From Xanthobacteraceae bacterium (GTDB taxonomy: Bacteria > Pseudomonadota > Alphaproteobacteria > Rhizobiales > Xanthobacteraceae), in contig JASHQS010000043.1 of the NCBI GenBank assembly GCA_030038995.1, forward strand, positions 1 to 34,933: a stretch of 34,933 bases of DNA, given 5' to 3'. The notes under the pieces were generated by a model. The model was not told the DNA's origin. It saw only the letters and a list, made by a program, of their open reading frames with translations, and did no database searches. The translations under genes were made by a program, and so were the position numbers. This document shows, in pieces, positions 24,053 to 32,262 of the stretch; position 1 is the first letter of the stretch; each line of letters starts with the position of its first letter.

Positions 24053-25210
24053 TCATTGTCGCGCCTGCCATGCCAAAAGTTTGATTGGATCTTTGAGCTG
24101 TTGCGCCAGTGTTTCGAGAAAGCGGGCGGCGTCGGCGCCAAACACGACGCGATGGTCGCATGCAAGCGTGCAGAGCGTACCCTCCGGGCGCGACGTCGCC
24201 ACCGAAAGGATCGCCGCGGCGCCGATCGGGACAATGGAATCGAAGGCATATACGACCGCCGACGTTCCCAGGTTGCTTAGATAAAAGGTGGCGCCGCTAT
24301 ATTCGGTCGGCGTAAGCCGACGTTTTTTGACCTTGTCGCGCAGACTGCTCCAATCGCGCGACAGCTCGGTGATGGGCTTGTTGGCGACGTCCCGCAGCAC
24401 CGGCGTGATCAGTCCCCGGCCGTCGTCGACGGCGATGCCGATGTCGACCCGTTCGCGCCGCGCCAAACCTTCCGGCGTGTGGGCGGCATTGAAGAGAGGG
24501 TGCGCGACGATTGCCAAGGCACAGGCGCGAGCCAGCAGCAGGGTGAGCGATTGCTGCCGCTCTTGGGCTGCCCTCAGCAGCGGATCGAGCGAAAACTGCG
24601 CTGTGACGCGGAAGATCGGCGCTGCAGCGCTGGCGATCATGTTGCGCGCCACTGCTTCGCGCAGACTGGAGACGCGCTCCAGCCGATATGGCGGGCCCGC
24701 CTCGATCGCAGCAAACACCGCTGGATTGGAGGGGTGCGTTTGCGGCACGGCAGGTTCGGGCGCCGTCGATGATGGTGCGGCATTGGCACGCGCAGGAGCG
24801 GCCGATGCGACATGGCGCCGTGCTGACGGTGACCGTGATGCCGCCATCGAGGCCGCCAGCACAGCCGATACCGGAGACGCCGCGATAGCGGGCTTGTCGG
24901 ACGGATGTCCCCCATCGGCGCCGCGCGGCGCGCTCGGCGCCGCCGGCTTTGCGGCCGCACCGATCCCGGTCGGGTTCGTGGAAATGTAGCCGATGATCTG
25001 CCCGACCGGCGCCTCGATGCCTTCTTCAACGAGAGGCCCGCTGAGATAGCCGTCCTGAAAAGCTTCGACCTCCATCACCGCCTTGTCGGTTTCCACCTCG
25101 GCGATGACGTCGCCCTTATGGACGGAATCGCCGAGCTTTTTGATCCATTTCACCAGCCGACCGTTGCTCATCGTGTCGGACAAAGCCGGCATGGTGACGG
25201 GCTGGCTCAT
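24053..25210 (-). CDS. Dihydrolipoyl acyltransferase (E2) of a 2-oxoacid dehydrogenase
   Basis: ATG at 25210, two bases after the E1beta stop, gives 385 residues. Residues 1-80 are a lipoyl domain with the lipoylated Lys43 in ETDKAVMEVEA. A long Ala/Pro/Ser linker (about 85-180) follows. I see no typical E3/E1-binding domain in it. The catalytic acyltransferase domain fills 190-385. The active-site motif, normally HRxxDG, reads HRVVFG: His353 is kept, but the Asp is Phe357. E2 moves the acyl group from E1 to CoA. Whether this one is fully active is uncertain. No dihydrolipoyl dehydrogenase (E3) gene is in the window. Operon position and E1 type favour pyruvate, with acetoin as the alternative. 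Confidence 0.88.
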   Translation of the reverse strand: MSQPVTMPALSDTMSNGRLVKWIKKLGDSVHKGDVIAEVETDKAVMEVEAFQDGYLSGPLVEEGIEAPVGQIIGYISTNPTGIGAAAKPAAPSAPRGADGGHPSDKPAIAASPVSAVLAASMAASRSPSARRHVASAAPARANAAPSSTAPEPAVPQTHPSNPAVFAAIEAGPPYRLERVSSLREAVARNMIASAAAPIFRVTAQFSLDPLLRAAQERQQSLTLLLARACALAIVAHPLFNAAHTPEGLARRERVDIGIAVDDGRGLITPVLRDVANKPITELSRDWSSLRDKVKKRRLTPTEYSGATFYLSNLGTSAVVYAFDSIVPIGAAAILSVATSRPEGTLCTLACDHRVVFGADAARFLETLAQQLKDPIKLLAWQARQ

Positions 25211-25212
25211 GA

Positions 25213-26214
25213 TCAGGCCGCCTTGGATTCCGACGCGGCTTGGCACAATTGCCGCGCCGCGGCGACGATGTCCGCAATCTGCGGGATGCTCGCGGCTTCC
25301 AGCGCTCCGTTGTACGGCGTCGGAATATCGAGGCCGGCGAGGCGCTGTACCGGCGCATCGAGCGAATAGAAGCAGCGCTCGGTCAGCGCGGCGGAAATCT
25401 CCGCCCCGGCTCCGGCGAAGCGGCAGTCTTCCTCGACGACCAGCAGGCGATGCGTTTTCTCGACCGACGCCGCGCAGGTATCCCAATCGACCGGCTTGAG
25501 GCTGCGCAGATCGATCACCGCGGCCTCGATGCCCTCCTTGGCGAGTTCGCTGGCTGCATCTTGCGCGAGCACGGCATGCCGCGAATAGCTGACGATCGTC
25601 ACATCACGGCCCTGGCGCCGCACGATGGCACGGTGCATTGGCGGTGCTTCGGCTGCGAAATCGACTGGTCCCTTCGTGAAGTACAAAAGCTCGTGCTCGA
25701 GCAGAATGATCGGATCGTCGCTGGCGATGGCCTGGCGCAGTTGCCAATAAGCGTCTTGCGGCGTCGATGGCACGGCGATGCGCAGGCCAGGGACGTTCAT
25801 CAGCGTGTGCTCGAGCCTTTGCGCGTGCTGTGCCGCCAGTTGGCGGGCAATGCCGCCCGGCACGCGCACCACGAGCGGCACCTTCAATCGCCCGCCGGAC
25901 ATCAGCGGAATTTTCGCGGCGCCGTTGACGATCGAATCGAGCGCCAGGAGCATGAAATTGATGGTCATGATCTCGACCACCGGCCGCATGCCGACCAGCG
26001 CGGCGCCGACGCCGAGACCGGTGAAGCCGTTTTCCGAGATCGGCGTGTCGCGCACCCGCCATTCGCCATATTTGGCATAAAGCCCTTCGGTGACGCGGTA
26101 GCTGCCGCCGTACAGGCCGACGTCCTCGCCCAACGTGAACACCGAATCGTCGGCCGCCATTTCATGGTCCATGGCGCGGTTGAGCGCCTGCCAATAGAGC
26201 AATTCCTGCGACAT
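25213..26214 (-). CDS. 2-oxoacid dehydrogenase E1 beta subunit (pyruvate type)
   Basis: A 333-residue protein matching PdhB/AcoB over its full length. LGEDVGLYGGSYRVTEGL, DTPISENGFTGLGVGAAL and the EIMTINFMLLALDSIVNGAAK segment form the thiamine diphosphate and interface part. The C-terminal transketolase-type domain holds IDLRSLKPVDWDT. With E1alpha it forms the heterotetramer that decarboxylates the 2-oxoacid. It follows E1alpha after nine bases and is followed by E2 after two, a tight operon. Pyruvate is the likely substrate given the CstA transporter upstream; acetoin or branched-chain acids cannot be excluded by sequence. Confidence 0.94.
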   Translation of the reverse strand: MSQELLYWQALNRAMDHEMAADDSVFTLGEDVGLYGGSYRVTEGLYAKYGEWRVRDTPISENGFTGLGVGAALVGMRPVVEIMTINFMLLALDSIVNGAAKIPLMSGGRLKVPLVVRVPGGIARQLAAQHAQRLEHTLMNVPGLRIAVPSTPQDAYWQLRQAIASDDPIILLEHELLYFTKGPVDFAAEAPPMHRAIVRRQGRDVTIVSYSRHAVLAQDAASELAKEGIEAAVIDLRSLKPVDWDTCAASVEKTHRLLVVEEDCRFAGAGAEISAALTERCFYSLDAPVQRLAGLDIPTPYNGALEAASIPQIADIVAAARQLCQAASESKAA

Positions 26215-26223
26215 GGTGCTCTC

Positions 26224-27276
26224 CTACATCAGTACTTCGTGCCGGTGGGCATGGTTCAGATAATCCATGGCCGAGTCCATGGTGGGCTTTGCGCTTTGCA
26301 GCGCGAACTGCACGGCGTCGTCCACGATCTTCTGAACATCCTGCTTCATTTCCTCGACGTCGGCTGCGGCGAGATGCTCGCCGTCGATCAGGTGGTCGAC
26401 AAAAAGCTTGACGTTGTCGGAGCCTACTTCCGCAAGCTCTTCCGGCGTCGGATATTTGAACTCGACGTCGCGAATGGCCGCGGCGATCGGATCCCAGCTC
26501 TGATAGGCCTTGAGCTCGACCGCTGGCCGATAGGTGCCCGGATCGGCCATCGAATGGCCGCGATAGCGGTAGGTCTCGCATTCGATGAATTGCGGCCCGC
26601 CGCCGCGCCTGATGCGCTCCAGCGCATGCTTGGTCGCCTCGTGGACCTTCAGAACGTCCATGCCGTCGATCTTTTCCGCCGGGATGTTGTAGGCGGCGAC
26701 GCGCTTGAACACTTCCGGCACCGCCGAATGCCGGTGAATCTCGGTGCCGATCGCATAATGATTGTTCTCGCAGACGAACAGCACCGGCAGCCGCCACAGC
26801 GACGCCATGTTGAGCGACTCGTGGAAGGTGCCCTGATTCACCGCGCCGTCGCCGAGGAAGCAGATCACGACTTCCGGCAGGCCGCGCATGGCGACCGCGT
26901 AGGCGATGCCGACGGCGATCGGACAAGTCTGGCCGACGATGGCGTAGCCGCCCATGAAGCGGCGTTCGGGATCGAACATGTGCATGGAGCCGCCCATGCC
27001 GCGGCTCATGCCGGTCGCCTTGCCGAACAGCTCGGCCATGACCTCGCGCGCCGGCGTGCCGCGCACCAGCGCATGGCCGTGCTCACGATAGTTGCTGACG
27101 ATGTAATCCGACGGCCCGGCGGCGTTGATCACGCCGGCAGCGACAGCTTCCTCGCCGGGATACAGATGCAGGAAGCCGACGATATTGCCTTTGCTATATT
27201 CTTCGGCGGCGCGCTCCTCGAAGGCGCGGCAGAGCAGCATATCGCGCAGCATGCGATGTAACGTTTCGCGTTCCAT
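26224..27276 (-). CDS. 2-oxoacid dehydrogenase E1 alpha subunit (pyruvate type)
   Basis: ATG at 27276 is chosen for AAGGGG seven bases upstream; it gives 350 residues. The PdhA hallmarks are GFLHLYPGEEAVAAG, YREHGHALVRG, GGSMHMFDPERRF, and the thiamine diphosphate motif GDGAVNQGTFHE with CENNHYAIGT. The YRYRGHSMADPGTYR loop carries the conserved Ser/His region. With E1beta and E2 it would turn pyruvate into acetyl-CoA, feeding the same pool as Pta. It follows ybdD after 84 bases that contain a stem-loop, so its level may be set apart from cstA. AcoA (acetoin) is the main alternative. Confidence 0.93.
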   Translation of the reverse strand: MERETLHRMLRDMLLCRAFEERAAEEYSKGNIVGFLHLYPGEEAVAAGVINAAGPSDYIVSNYREHGHALVRGTPAREVMAELFGKATGMSRGMGGSMHMFDPERRFMGGYAIVGQTCPIAVGIAYAVAMRGLPEVVICFLGDGAVNQGTFHESLNMASLWRLPVLFVCENNHYAIGTEIHRHSAVPEVFKRVAAYNIPAEKIDGMDVLKVHEATKHALERIRRGGGPQFIECETYRYRGHSMADPGTYRPAVELKAYQSWDPIAAAIRDVEFKYPTPEELAEVGSDNVKLFVDHLIDGEHLAAADVEEMKQDVQKIVDDAVQFALQSAKPTMDSAMDYLNHAHRHEVLM

Positions 27277-27326
27277 GTGAAAGCCCCTTCGACCCATTCG
27301 GCTCAATTTCACTTCGACAGCGTGAA

Positions 27327-27355
27327 CGGGCGGGGCAAGGAACGCGCACCGCCCG
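27327..27355 (-). terminator. Stem-loop between ybdD and the E1alpha gene
   Basis: CGGGCGG and CCGCCCG make a seven-pair all-GC stem with a 15-base loop in the 84-base gap. No T run follows on the minus strand, so partial termination or a processing hairpin inside the operon is more likely than a full stop. Confidence 0.35.
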
Positions 27356-27360
27356 CTCGC

Positions 27361-27597
27361 TCAGCAGCAGCCGCGGAAGCGGCCCTTGCCGACGGCGTAC
27401 CGGGCTTCCTGACGCTCCGCGAAAAACTCTTCATAGGTCATGATCGGAAGTCCGGGATGATTCTCTTGGCGGTGCCGCACGTAGGTGTCGTAATCGGGTA
27501 CGCCGATCATCAACCGCGCGGCACGCACGCTCCACGTTTTCACGGCCTGGCTGCGCTCCTTCCATTCTGCGAACTTGGCGGTGAGCAGGTCAGGCAC
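27361..27597 (-). CDS. ybdD: YbdD/YjiX-family small protein next to CstA
   Basis: GTG at 27597 has GGAGGA five bases upstream (a TTG four codons earlier would precede that site), giving 78 residues. The core ARLMIGVPDYDTYVRHR, NHPG, MTYEEFFAERQEARY and the end CC are the signature of the YbdD family, which is nearly always encoded next to a CstA or BtsT transporter. The N-terminal part is about ten residues longer than in E. coli. The start lies inside the end of cstA, so translation is coupled. The biochemical role is not known; association with the transporter is inferred. Confidence 0.88.
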   Translation of the reverse strand: MPDLLTAKFAEWKERSQAVKTWSVRAARLMIGVPDYDTYVRHRQENHPGLPIMTYEEFFAERQEARYAVGKGRFRGCC

Positions 27598-29683
27598 GGC
27601 TTCCTCCAACCGCCGCGGCGCCGGCGAATTCGATCTCGATGGCGGTTGCCTTCGGGGCGCCGAGCGCCTTGCGGATGCTGATGATGCCGTAGACCACCAT
27701 CGAAACGACCACGGCGGCGAACAGCGCGGCCAGCGTGGCGTCCAAGTAGTCGTTGAACACCAACCGGCTCATCTCGCCCAAGGAACGCGCTGGCACCAGA
27801 ACCTGACCTGCCGCAATGGCGCTTGACAGATGCCGGGCGTGAGCGATGAAGCCTATGGCGGGATCGGGGTCGAACACCTTCTCCAAGCCCGCGGTCACGG
27901 TGCACAGCACGAGCCAGGTGGCCGGCAAAATTGTCACCCAGGCGAATTTTTCGTGCTTCATTTTGAACAGCACCACAGTGCACAGCACGAGCGCGATCGC
28001 CGCCAGCATCTGATTCGAGGTGCCGAACAGCGGCCACATCGTCCAGATGCCGCCATAAGGATCGATCACGCCTTGATAGAGAATGTAGCCCCACAATACG
28101 CAGGCCACAGCCGAACCGATGATGTTGTTGGTCCAGGATTTGGTTTCCTTGAACGCCGGAATGGCGTTACCGACCAGCTCCTGGATCATGAAGCGCAACA
28201 CGCGCGTGCCGGCATCGACGGTCGTCAGGATGAACAGCGCCTCGAACAGGATGGCGAAATGGTACCAGATGGCAGTGAGCGCCTGACCACCGAACAGGCC
28301 CGACAGGATCTGTGACATGCCCACCGCGAGCGTCGGCGCCCCGCCAGTACGCGACAGGATGGTGATTTCACCGACGTCATGAGCCACCTGCGTCAACTGA
28401 TCGGGAGTCACCACGAAGCCCATGTTGGACACCGCCTGCGCAGCTTGGGCCGCCGTGGTGCCGATCAGTCCCGCCGAGGTGTTCATGGCGAAGTAGACGC
28501 CCGGATGCAGAACGCAGGCGGCGACCATGGCCATGATGGCGACGAAGGATTCCATCAGCATGGCGCCGTAACCGATGAACGGAAGTTGCTTTTCGTTCTC
28601 GATCATTTTCGGCGTGGTGCCCGACGCGATCAGCGCGTGCCAGCCGGACACCGAGCCGCAGGCGATTGTGATGAACAGGAACGGGAACAGGCTGCCGGCC
28701 CAGACCGGTCCGGTGCCGTCGACGAATTTGGTCAGGGCCGGCATCTGCAGGTCCGGACGCACGATGATGATCGCCAGCGCCAGCAGCGTAACCACGCCGA
28801 TTTTCATGAACGTCGACAGATAATCGCGCGGCGCCAGCAACAGCCATACCGGCAGCACCGAGGCGACGAAGCCGTAACCGATGATGATCAACGCCAGCGA
28901 CGGGCCGCTCAAATTGAAGTAGGCCGCGAGCGCCGGCGTCTGCGACACGGTCTGGCCGTAAATCAGCGCCGCCATCAGCAGCACGAAGCCGATCAGCGAC
29001 ATTTCGGCGACGCGGCCGCGACGGATGTAGCGGCCGTAGACGCCCATGATCAGCGCGATTGGCACCGTGCAGAACACCGTGAACGTGCCCCAGGGGCTGC
29101 CGTTGAGCGCCTGCACCACGACCAGCGCCAGCACGGCCAAGATGATGATGCAGATCAGCAGAATGCCGATGCCGGCGATCGTGCTGGCGACCGGTCCCAT
29201 TTCCGAACGCACCATGTCGCCGAGCGAGCGGCCGTCACGCCGAGTCGAGAGGAACAGCACTGTCATGTCTTGGACGGCGCCGGCGAGAACCACGCCGGCG
29301 AGGATCCACAATGTACCCGGCAGATAACCCATCTGCGCCGCCAGCACAGGACCGACCAGCGGGCCCGCTCCGGCAATTGCCGCAAAATGGTGGCCGAACA
29401 GCACGTATTCGTTGGTCGGCACGTAATCGAGGCCGTCGTTGTGCCGGACGGCGGGCGTCGGCCGCTTCGGATCGACGCCCAAGACCTTGCTGGCAATGAA
29501 CAGCGCGTAATAGCGATAGGCGACGAAGTAGATGCACACCGCCGCAATCACGAGCCATGCTGCATTGACGGTCTCGCCGCGGCTCAACGCAACGATGCCG
29601 AGCGCAACGGCGCCGAGCGTGGCAATCGCACCCCATAGCAGCTTCGTCTGCAATCCATTGCCATTCCAACTCAACGCACTCAT
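27590..29683 (-). CDS. cstA: CstA-family pyruvate (carbon starvation) transporter
   Basis: A 697-residue protein with about 16-18 hydrophobic segments along its whole length. Family blocks include DGLDYVPTNEYVLFGHHFA (near 85-103), AGAGPLVGPVLAAQMGYLP, AVQDMTVLFLSTRRDG, CGSVSGWHALIASGTTPKM, and the C-terminal GYILYQGVIDPYGGIWTMW. CstA and its relative BtsT take up pyruvate, and peptides have also been proposed. ATG at 29683 follows GGAGGG. It opens an operon with ybdD, E1alpha, E1beta and E2, fitting uptake and oxidation of pyruvate. An FNR/FixK box lies upstream, unlike the cAMP and stationary-phase control known in E. coli. Confidence 0.93.
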   Translation of the reverse strand: MSALSWNGNGLQTKLLWGAIATLGAVALGIVALSRGETVNAAWLVIAAVCIYFVAYRYYALFIASKVLGVDPKRPTPAVRHNDGLDYVPTNEYVLFGHHFAAIAGAGPLVGPVLAAQMGYLPGTLWILAGVVLAGAVQDMTVLFLSTRRDGRSLGDMVRSEMGPVASTIAGIGILLICIIILAVLALVVVQALNGSPWGTFTVFCTVPIALIMGVYGRYIRRGRVAEMSLIGFVLLMAALIYGQTVSQTPALAAYFNLSGPSLALIIIGYGFVASVLPVWLLLAPRDYLSTFMKIGVVTLLALAIIIVRPDLQMPALTKFVDGTGPVWAGSLFPFLFITIACGSVSGWHALIASGTTPKMIENEKQLPFIGYGAMLMESFVAIMAMVAACVLHPGVYFAMNTSAGLIGTTAAQAAQAVSNMGFVVTPDQLTQVAHDVGEITILSRTGGAPTLAVGMSQILSGLFGGQALTAIWYHFAILFEALFILTTVDAGTRVLRFMIQELVGNAIPAFKETKSWTNNIIGSAVACVLWGYILYQGVIDPYGGIWTMWPLFGTSNQMLAAIALVLCTVVLFKMKHEKFAWVTILPATWLVLCTVTAGLEKVFDPDPAIGFIAHARHLSSAIAAGQVLVPARSLGEMSRLVFNDYLDATLAALFAAVVVSMVVYGIISIRKALGAPKATAIEIEFAGAAAVGGSRA

Positions 29684-29769
29684 GGCAGCCCTCCATGCGT
29701 CGGCGTTCTTCCAAATGGGCCGCGTGGGAAGCGACTCATTCCGCGGAACCTACGCCCGCTTGGAGTGCC

Positions 29770-29810
29770 ATTTTTCGCACTGGGAGCCGGGGCGCTTTGA
29801 TTCAGGTCAA
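29770..29810 (-). promoter_or_regulatory. FNR/FixK box and -10 before cstA
   Basis: TTGATTCAGGTCAA at 29797-29810, inside CTTTGATTCAGGTCAAAG, keeps the TTGA-N6-TCAA core. On the minus strand AAAAAT (29775-29770) lies within one base of the -10 place for a box at -41.5, giving a start near 29762 and a leader of about 80 bases. The rest of the gap 29684-29987 shows no gene. Confidence 0.65.
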
Positions 29811-29987
29811 AGTCACGCCGTTTATCTTTTGCGGCCGCGCAGGCTCGCGAAGGCCGGTGCTGCCTCGATTTCAATTTTTTACGCGGACCAAGAGCCGCCT
29901 TGACGCATCTCCAAAATTCATGTGCCTCGGCATCGCCACGTTTTTGGGCGTCGGCGGCAAGCGTTGCATGCGTCTCCACCCGAAGGC

Positions 29988-31121
29988 CTATTCGAGCGAT
30001 TTGCGGAAGCGAAGGATACTCGTGGCGAGCAGGATCAGCGCAATGGCGGCCATGGCGGCGAGTTCAGGCCACAGGACGCCGAGACCGACGCCTTTGAGGA
30101 AAGTGCCGCGAATGACGACAAGATAGTAGCGTAACGGATTGACGTAGGTCAGCCACTGCAGCACCTGCGGCATGCTGGAAATGGGAAAGCTGAAGCCGGA
30201 GAGGATGAAAAATGGATTGAGGATGAAGAAATTCAGGGAAAACGCCTGCTGTTGGGTCGAGCACAGCGTCGAGATCAAGAGCCCAAGCGCCAACGTACTG
30301 AGCAGGAACAGCACGCTGCCGAGCACCAGTACGAGCGGATTTCCGGCAAACGGGACCTGAAACCACAACGTACCGACGGCGACGATCAGCGCCACTTGGA
30401 AAAGACCGATAACGAAGAATGGCACGGTCTTGCCCAGGATGAACTCCACGGGACGGATCGGGCTGACCATGATCTGTTCAAGTGTTCCGACCTCGCGCTC
30501 GCGTACGATGGCAAACGCCGTGAGATTGACGACGATCACGAGCGTCAAGGTGCCGATCAGGCCCGGCACGAAGAACCAGCGACCATTCAGATCCGGGTTG
30601 AACCAAGGCCGCTGCTCGAGCACGACCTGGACCTGCCGCGCTCCCGCCGTGCCCGAAATCCTTTGCGCCAGGTCGGTTGCGTAGTCCTTGGCGAAATTCG
30701 CCGCGATGGCGTTGACGTAACCGAGCGCGATCAGCGCGGTGTTGGAATTGGTGCCGTCGACGATGACCTGCAGCGGTGCGCTCCGGCCCTTGCGCAAAAG
30801 CTCGGCAAAGCCCGCATGAATGACGAGTGCCACGGCCGCGTCGCTGCGGTCGATCGCGGCGGTGATGTCGCGCTGCGAGCGCGCCTCTTCGACCACATCA
30901 AATCGATTGCTTGCAGTGAAGTGCGACAGCAGCTCACGGCTTTCCTGCGAATGGTCGAGGTCAAGAACCGCGGTCGATACGTGGTAGACCTCATAGGTCG
31001 CCGCGTAACCGAACAGCAGCATCTGCAGGATGGTCGGGACGATCAGTCGGAAGCGAGCCGAATTGTCGCGCCGCAGCTCGATGAACTCCTTGATGATGAT
31101 GGCGATGATTCGCTCGAACAT
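29988..31121 (-). CDS. ABC-2 type permease (second of two)
   Basis: A 377-residue protein. One N-terminal membrane segment (about 25-45) is followed by a large outer domain (about 50-170) and five more segments, with EREVGTLEQIMVSPIRP between the second and third as in the YbhS/YbhR and DrrB-type permeases. It pairs with the preceding permease to form the channel of an ABC exporter. It starts four bases after that gene and ends the operon. The cargo is not readable; related systems export drugs, dyes or cations. Confidence 0.9.
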   Translation of the reverse strand: MFERIIAIIIKEFIELRRDNSARFRLIVPTILQMLLFGYAATYEVYHVSTAVLDLDHSQESRELLSHFTASNRFDVVEEARSQRDITAAIDRSDAAVALVIHAGFAELLRKGRSAPLQVIVDGTNSNTALIALGYVNAIAANFAKDYATDLAQRISGTAGARQVQVVLEQRPWFNPDLNGRWFFVPGLIGTLTLVIVVNLTAFAIVREREVGTLEQIMVSPIRPVEFILGKTVPFFVIGLFQVALIVAVGTLWFQVPFAGNPLVLVLGSVLFLLSTLALGLLISTLCSTQQQAFSLNFFILNPFFILSGFSFPISSMPQVLQWLTYVNPLRYYLVVIRGTFLKGVGLGVLWPELAAMAAIALILLATSILRFRKSLE

Positions 31122-31125
31122 GGGA

Positions 31126-32262
31126 TCAATCCAAGCGCTTGCGGAACGAGCGCGCGGCCAGAATCATCACGGCCGACGCATAGACGGCCAGGAACAAGAT
31201 CGGCGTCATCAGCTCCAGAATTCCCGATCCTTTGAGAAAAACAGCTTTGAGGATCGTCACGTAGTAACGTGAATACAACAGATAGGTGATGTCCTGGACG
31301 ACCGTCGGCATCTGGTCGATGGGAAAGACGTAACCGGACAACAGCACCGTCGGCAGCATTGTGACGACGAGCGCGATTTGGCTGGCGCCGACCTGGCTGC
31401 GGATAAGCACGGAGAGTAGATAACCGATGCTCAAAACGGCTACGAGAAACAGCGTCGTCGTGAGGAACAGCGCGACAAGCGTGCCGCGGAACGGCACCGC
31501 AAACCATAAGGCCGCGATGACGAGACAGAACGCGGCGTCGAGCCAACCCAGAACCAGATATGGCGCGAGCTTGCCGAACATCAGCTCGACCGGCTTGACC
31601 GGCGTGGAAACCAAAAGCTCCATGGTGCCGCGCTCCCGCTCGCGCGAGATCGTAAGCGAAGTGAGCTGCGCGCCGACCAGCGCCATGATGACGGCGACCA
31701 GACCGGGAATAATGAAATTGCGGCTTTCCAGATCCTCATTGAACCAGACGCGCGACTGCACCGTCATTGGCTCGATCTGCTGCAGCGGCCGGCCCTGGCG
31801 GTCGAACCAATGCAGCTGCACGTCGGCCGAATATCCCGCCACCACCGCGGTGGCATAACCGAGCGCGAGATTCGCCGTGTTGTCGTCGCTGGCGTCGAGA
31901 ATGGCCTGTACCGGCGCGCTACCGGTGTCGTTCAGGCGCTCGGAAAAATCCGGCGGCACGACGATGGCAAAGCCGCAGGTCGCATCATCGATAGCCGCGG
32001 TCAATTCCGCATAGCTCGTGACATTGCGCGCGATCGTGAAATATTGCGAGGCCTGGAAATGCTTGAACAGCGCCTGGCTGAGCTGGCTGCCCTCGCGATC
32101 GAACGTGCAGACCGGCAGGTGCTTGAGGTCGAGATTGACGCCGTAGCCGAGCAGAAACATCTGGGTGAAGGGCAGCAACAGCGCAATCATCAGACTGCGC
32201 GGGTCGCGCCAGATCTGCAAAACCTCCTTGACAGCGATGGCCTTGAGCCGGCGCCACCTCAT
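31126..32262 (-). CDS. ABC-2 type permease (first of two)
   Basis: ATG at 32262 overlaps the ATPase stop (ATGA) and has AGGGCGG upstream; it gives 378 residues. The plan is the same as its neighbour: N-terminal anchor (KEVLQIWRDPRSLMIALLLPF), a periplasmic domain of about 130 residues, then five segments, with ERERGTMELLVSTPVKP as the permease core motif. The two permeases are clearly related to each other, so they probably form a heterodimer. Confidence 0.9.
   Translation of the reverse strand: MRWRRLKAIAVKEVLQIWRDPRSLMIALLLPFTQMFLLGYGVNLDLKHLPVCTFDREGSQLSQALFKHFQASQYFTIARNVTSYAELTAAIDDATCGFAIVVPPDFSERLNDTGSAPVQAILDASDDNTANLALGYATAVVAGYSADVQLHWFDRQGRPLQQIEPMTVQSRVWFNEDLESRNFIIPGLVAVIMALVGAQLTSLTISRERERGTMELLVSTPVKPVELMFGKLAPYLVLGWLDAAFCLVIAALWFAVPFRGTLVALFLTTTLFLVAVLSIGYLLSVLIRSQVGASQIALVVTMLPTVLLSGYVFPIDQMPTVVQDITYLLYSRYYVTILKAVFLKGSGILELMTPILFLAVYASAVMILAARSFRKRLD

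Noticed and set aside
25211-25486. N-terminal extension of the E2 frame upstream of 25210.
   Set aside because: It is Arg-rich, lies wholly within the E1beta gene, and the lipoyl domain begins right at the chosen ATG.
25240-27261. A 673-codon open frame on the plus strand opposite the E1alpha/E1beta genes.
   Set aside because: It lies antisense to two clear enzymes with full motifs; its His/Asp/Arg-rich composition is the usual shadow of GC-rich coding DNA.
28379-29638. A 419-codon plus-strand frame opposite cstA.
   Set aside because: Antisense shadow with extreme His/Gln/Arg content and no family resemblance.
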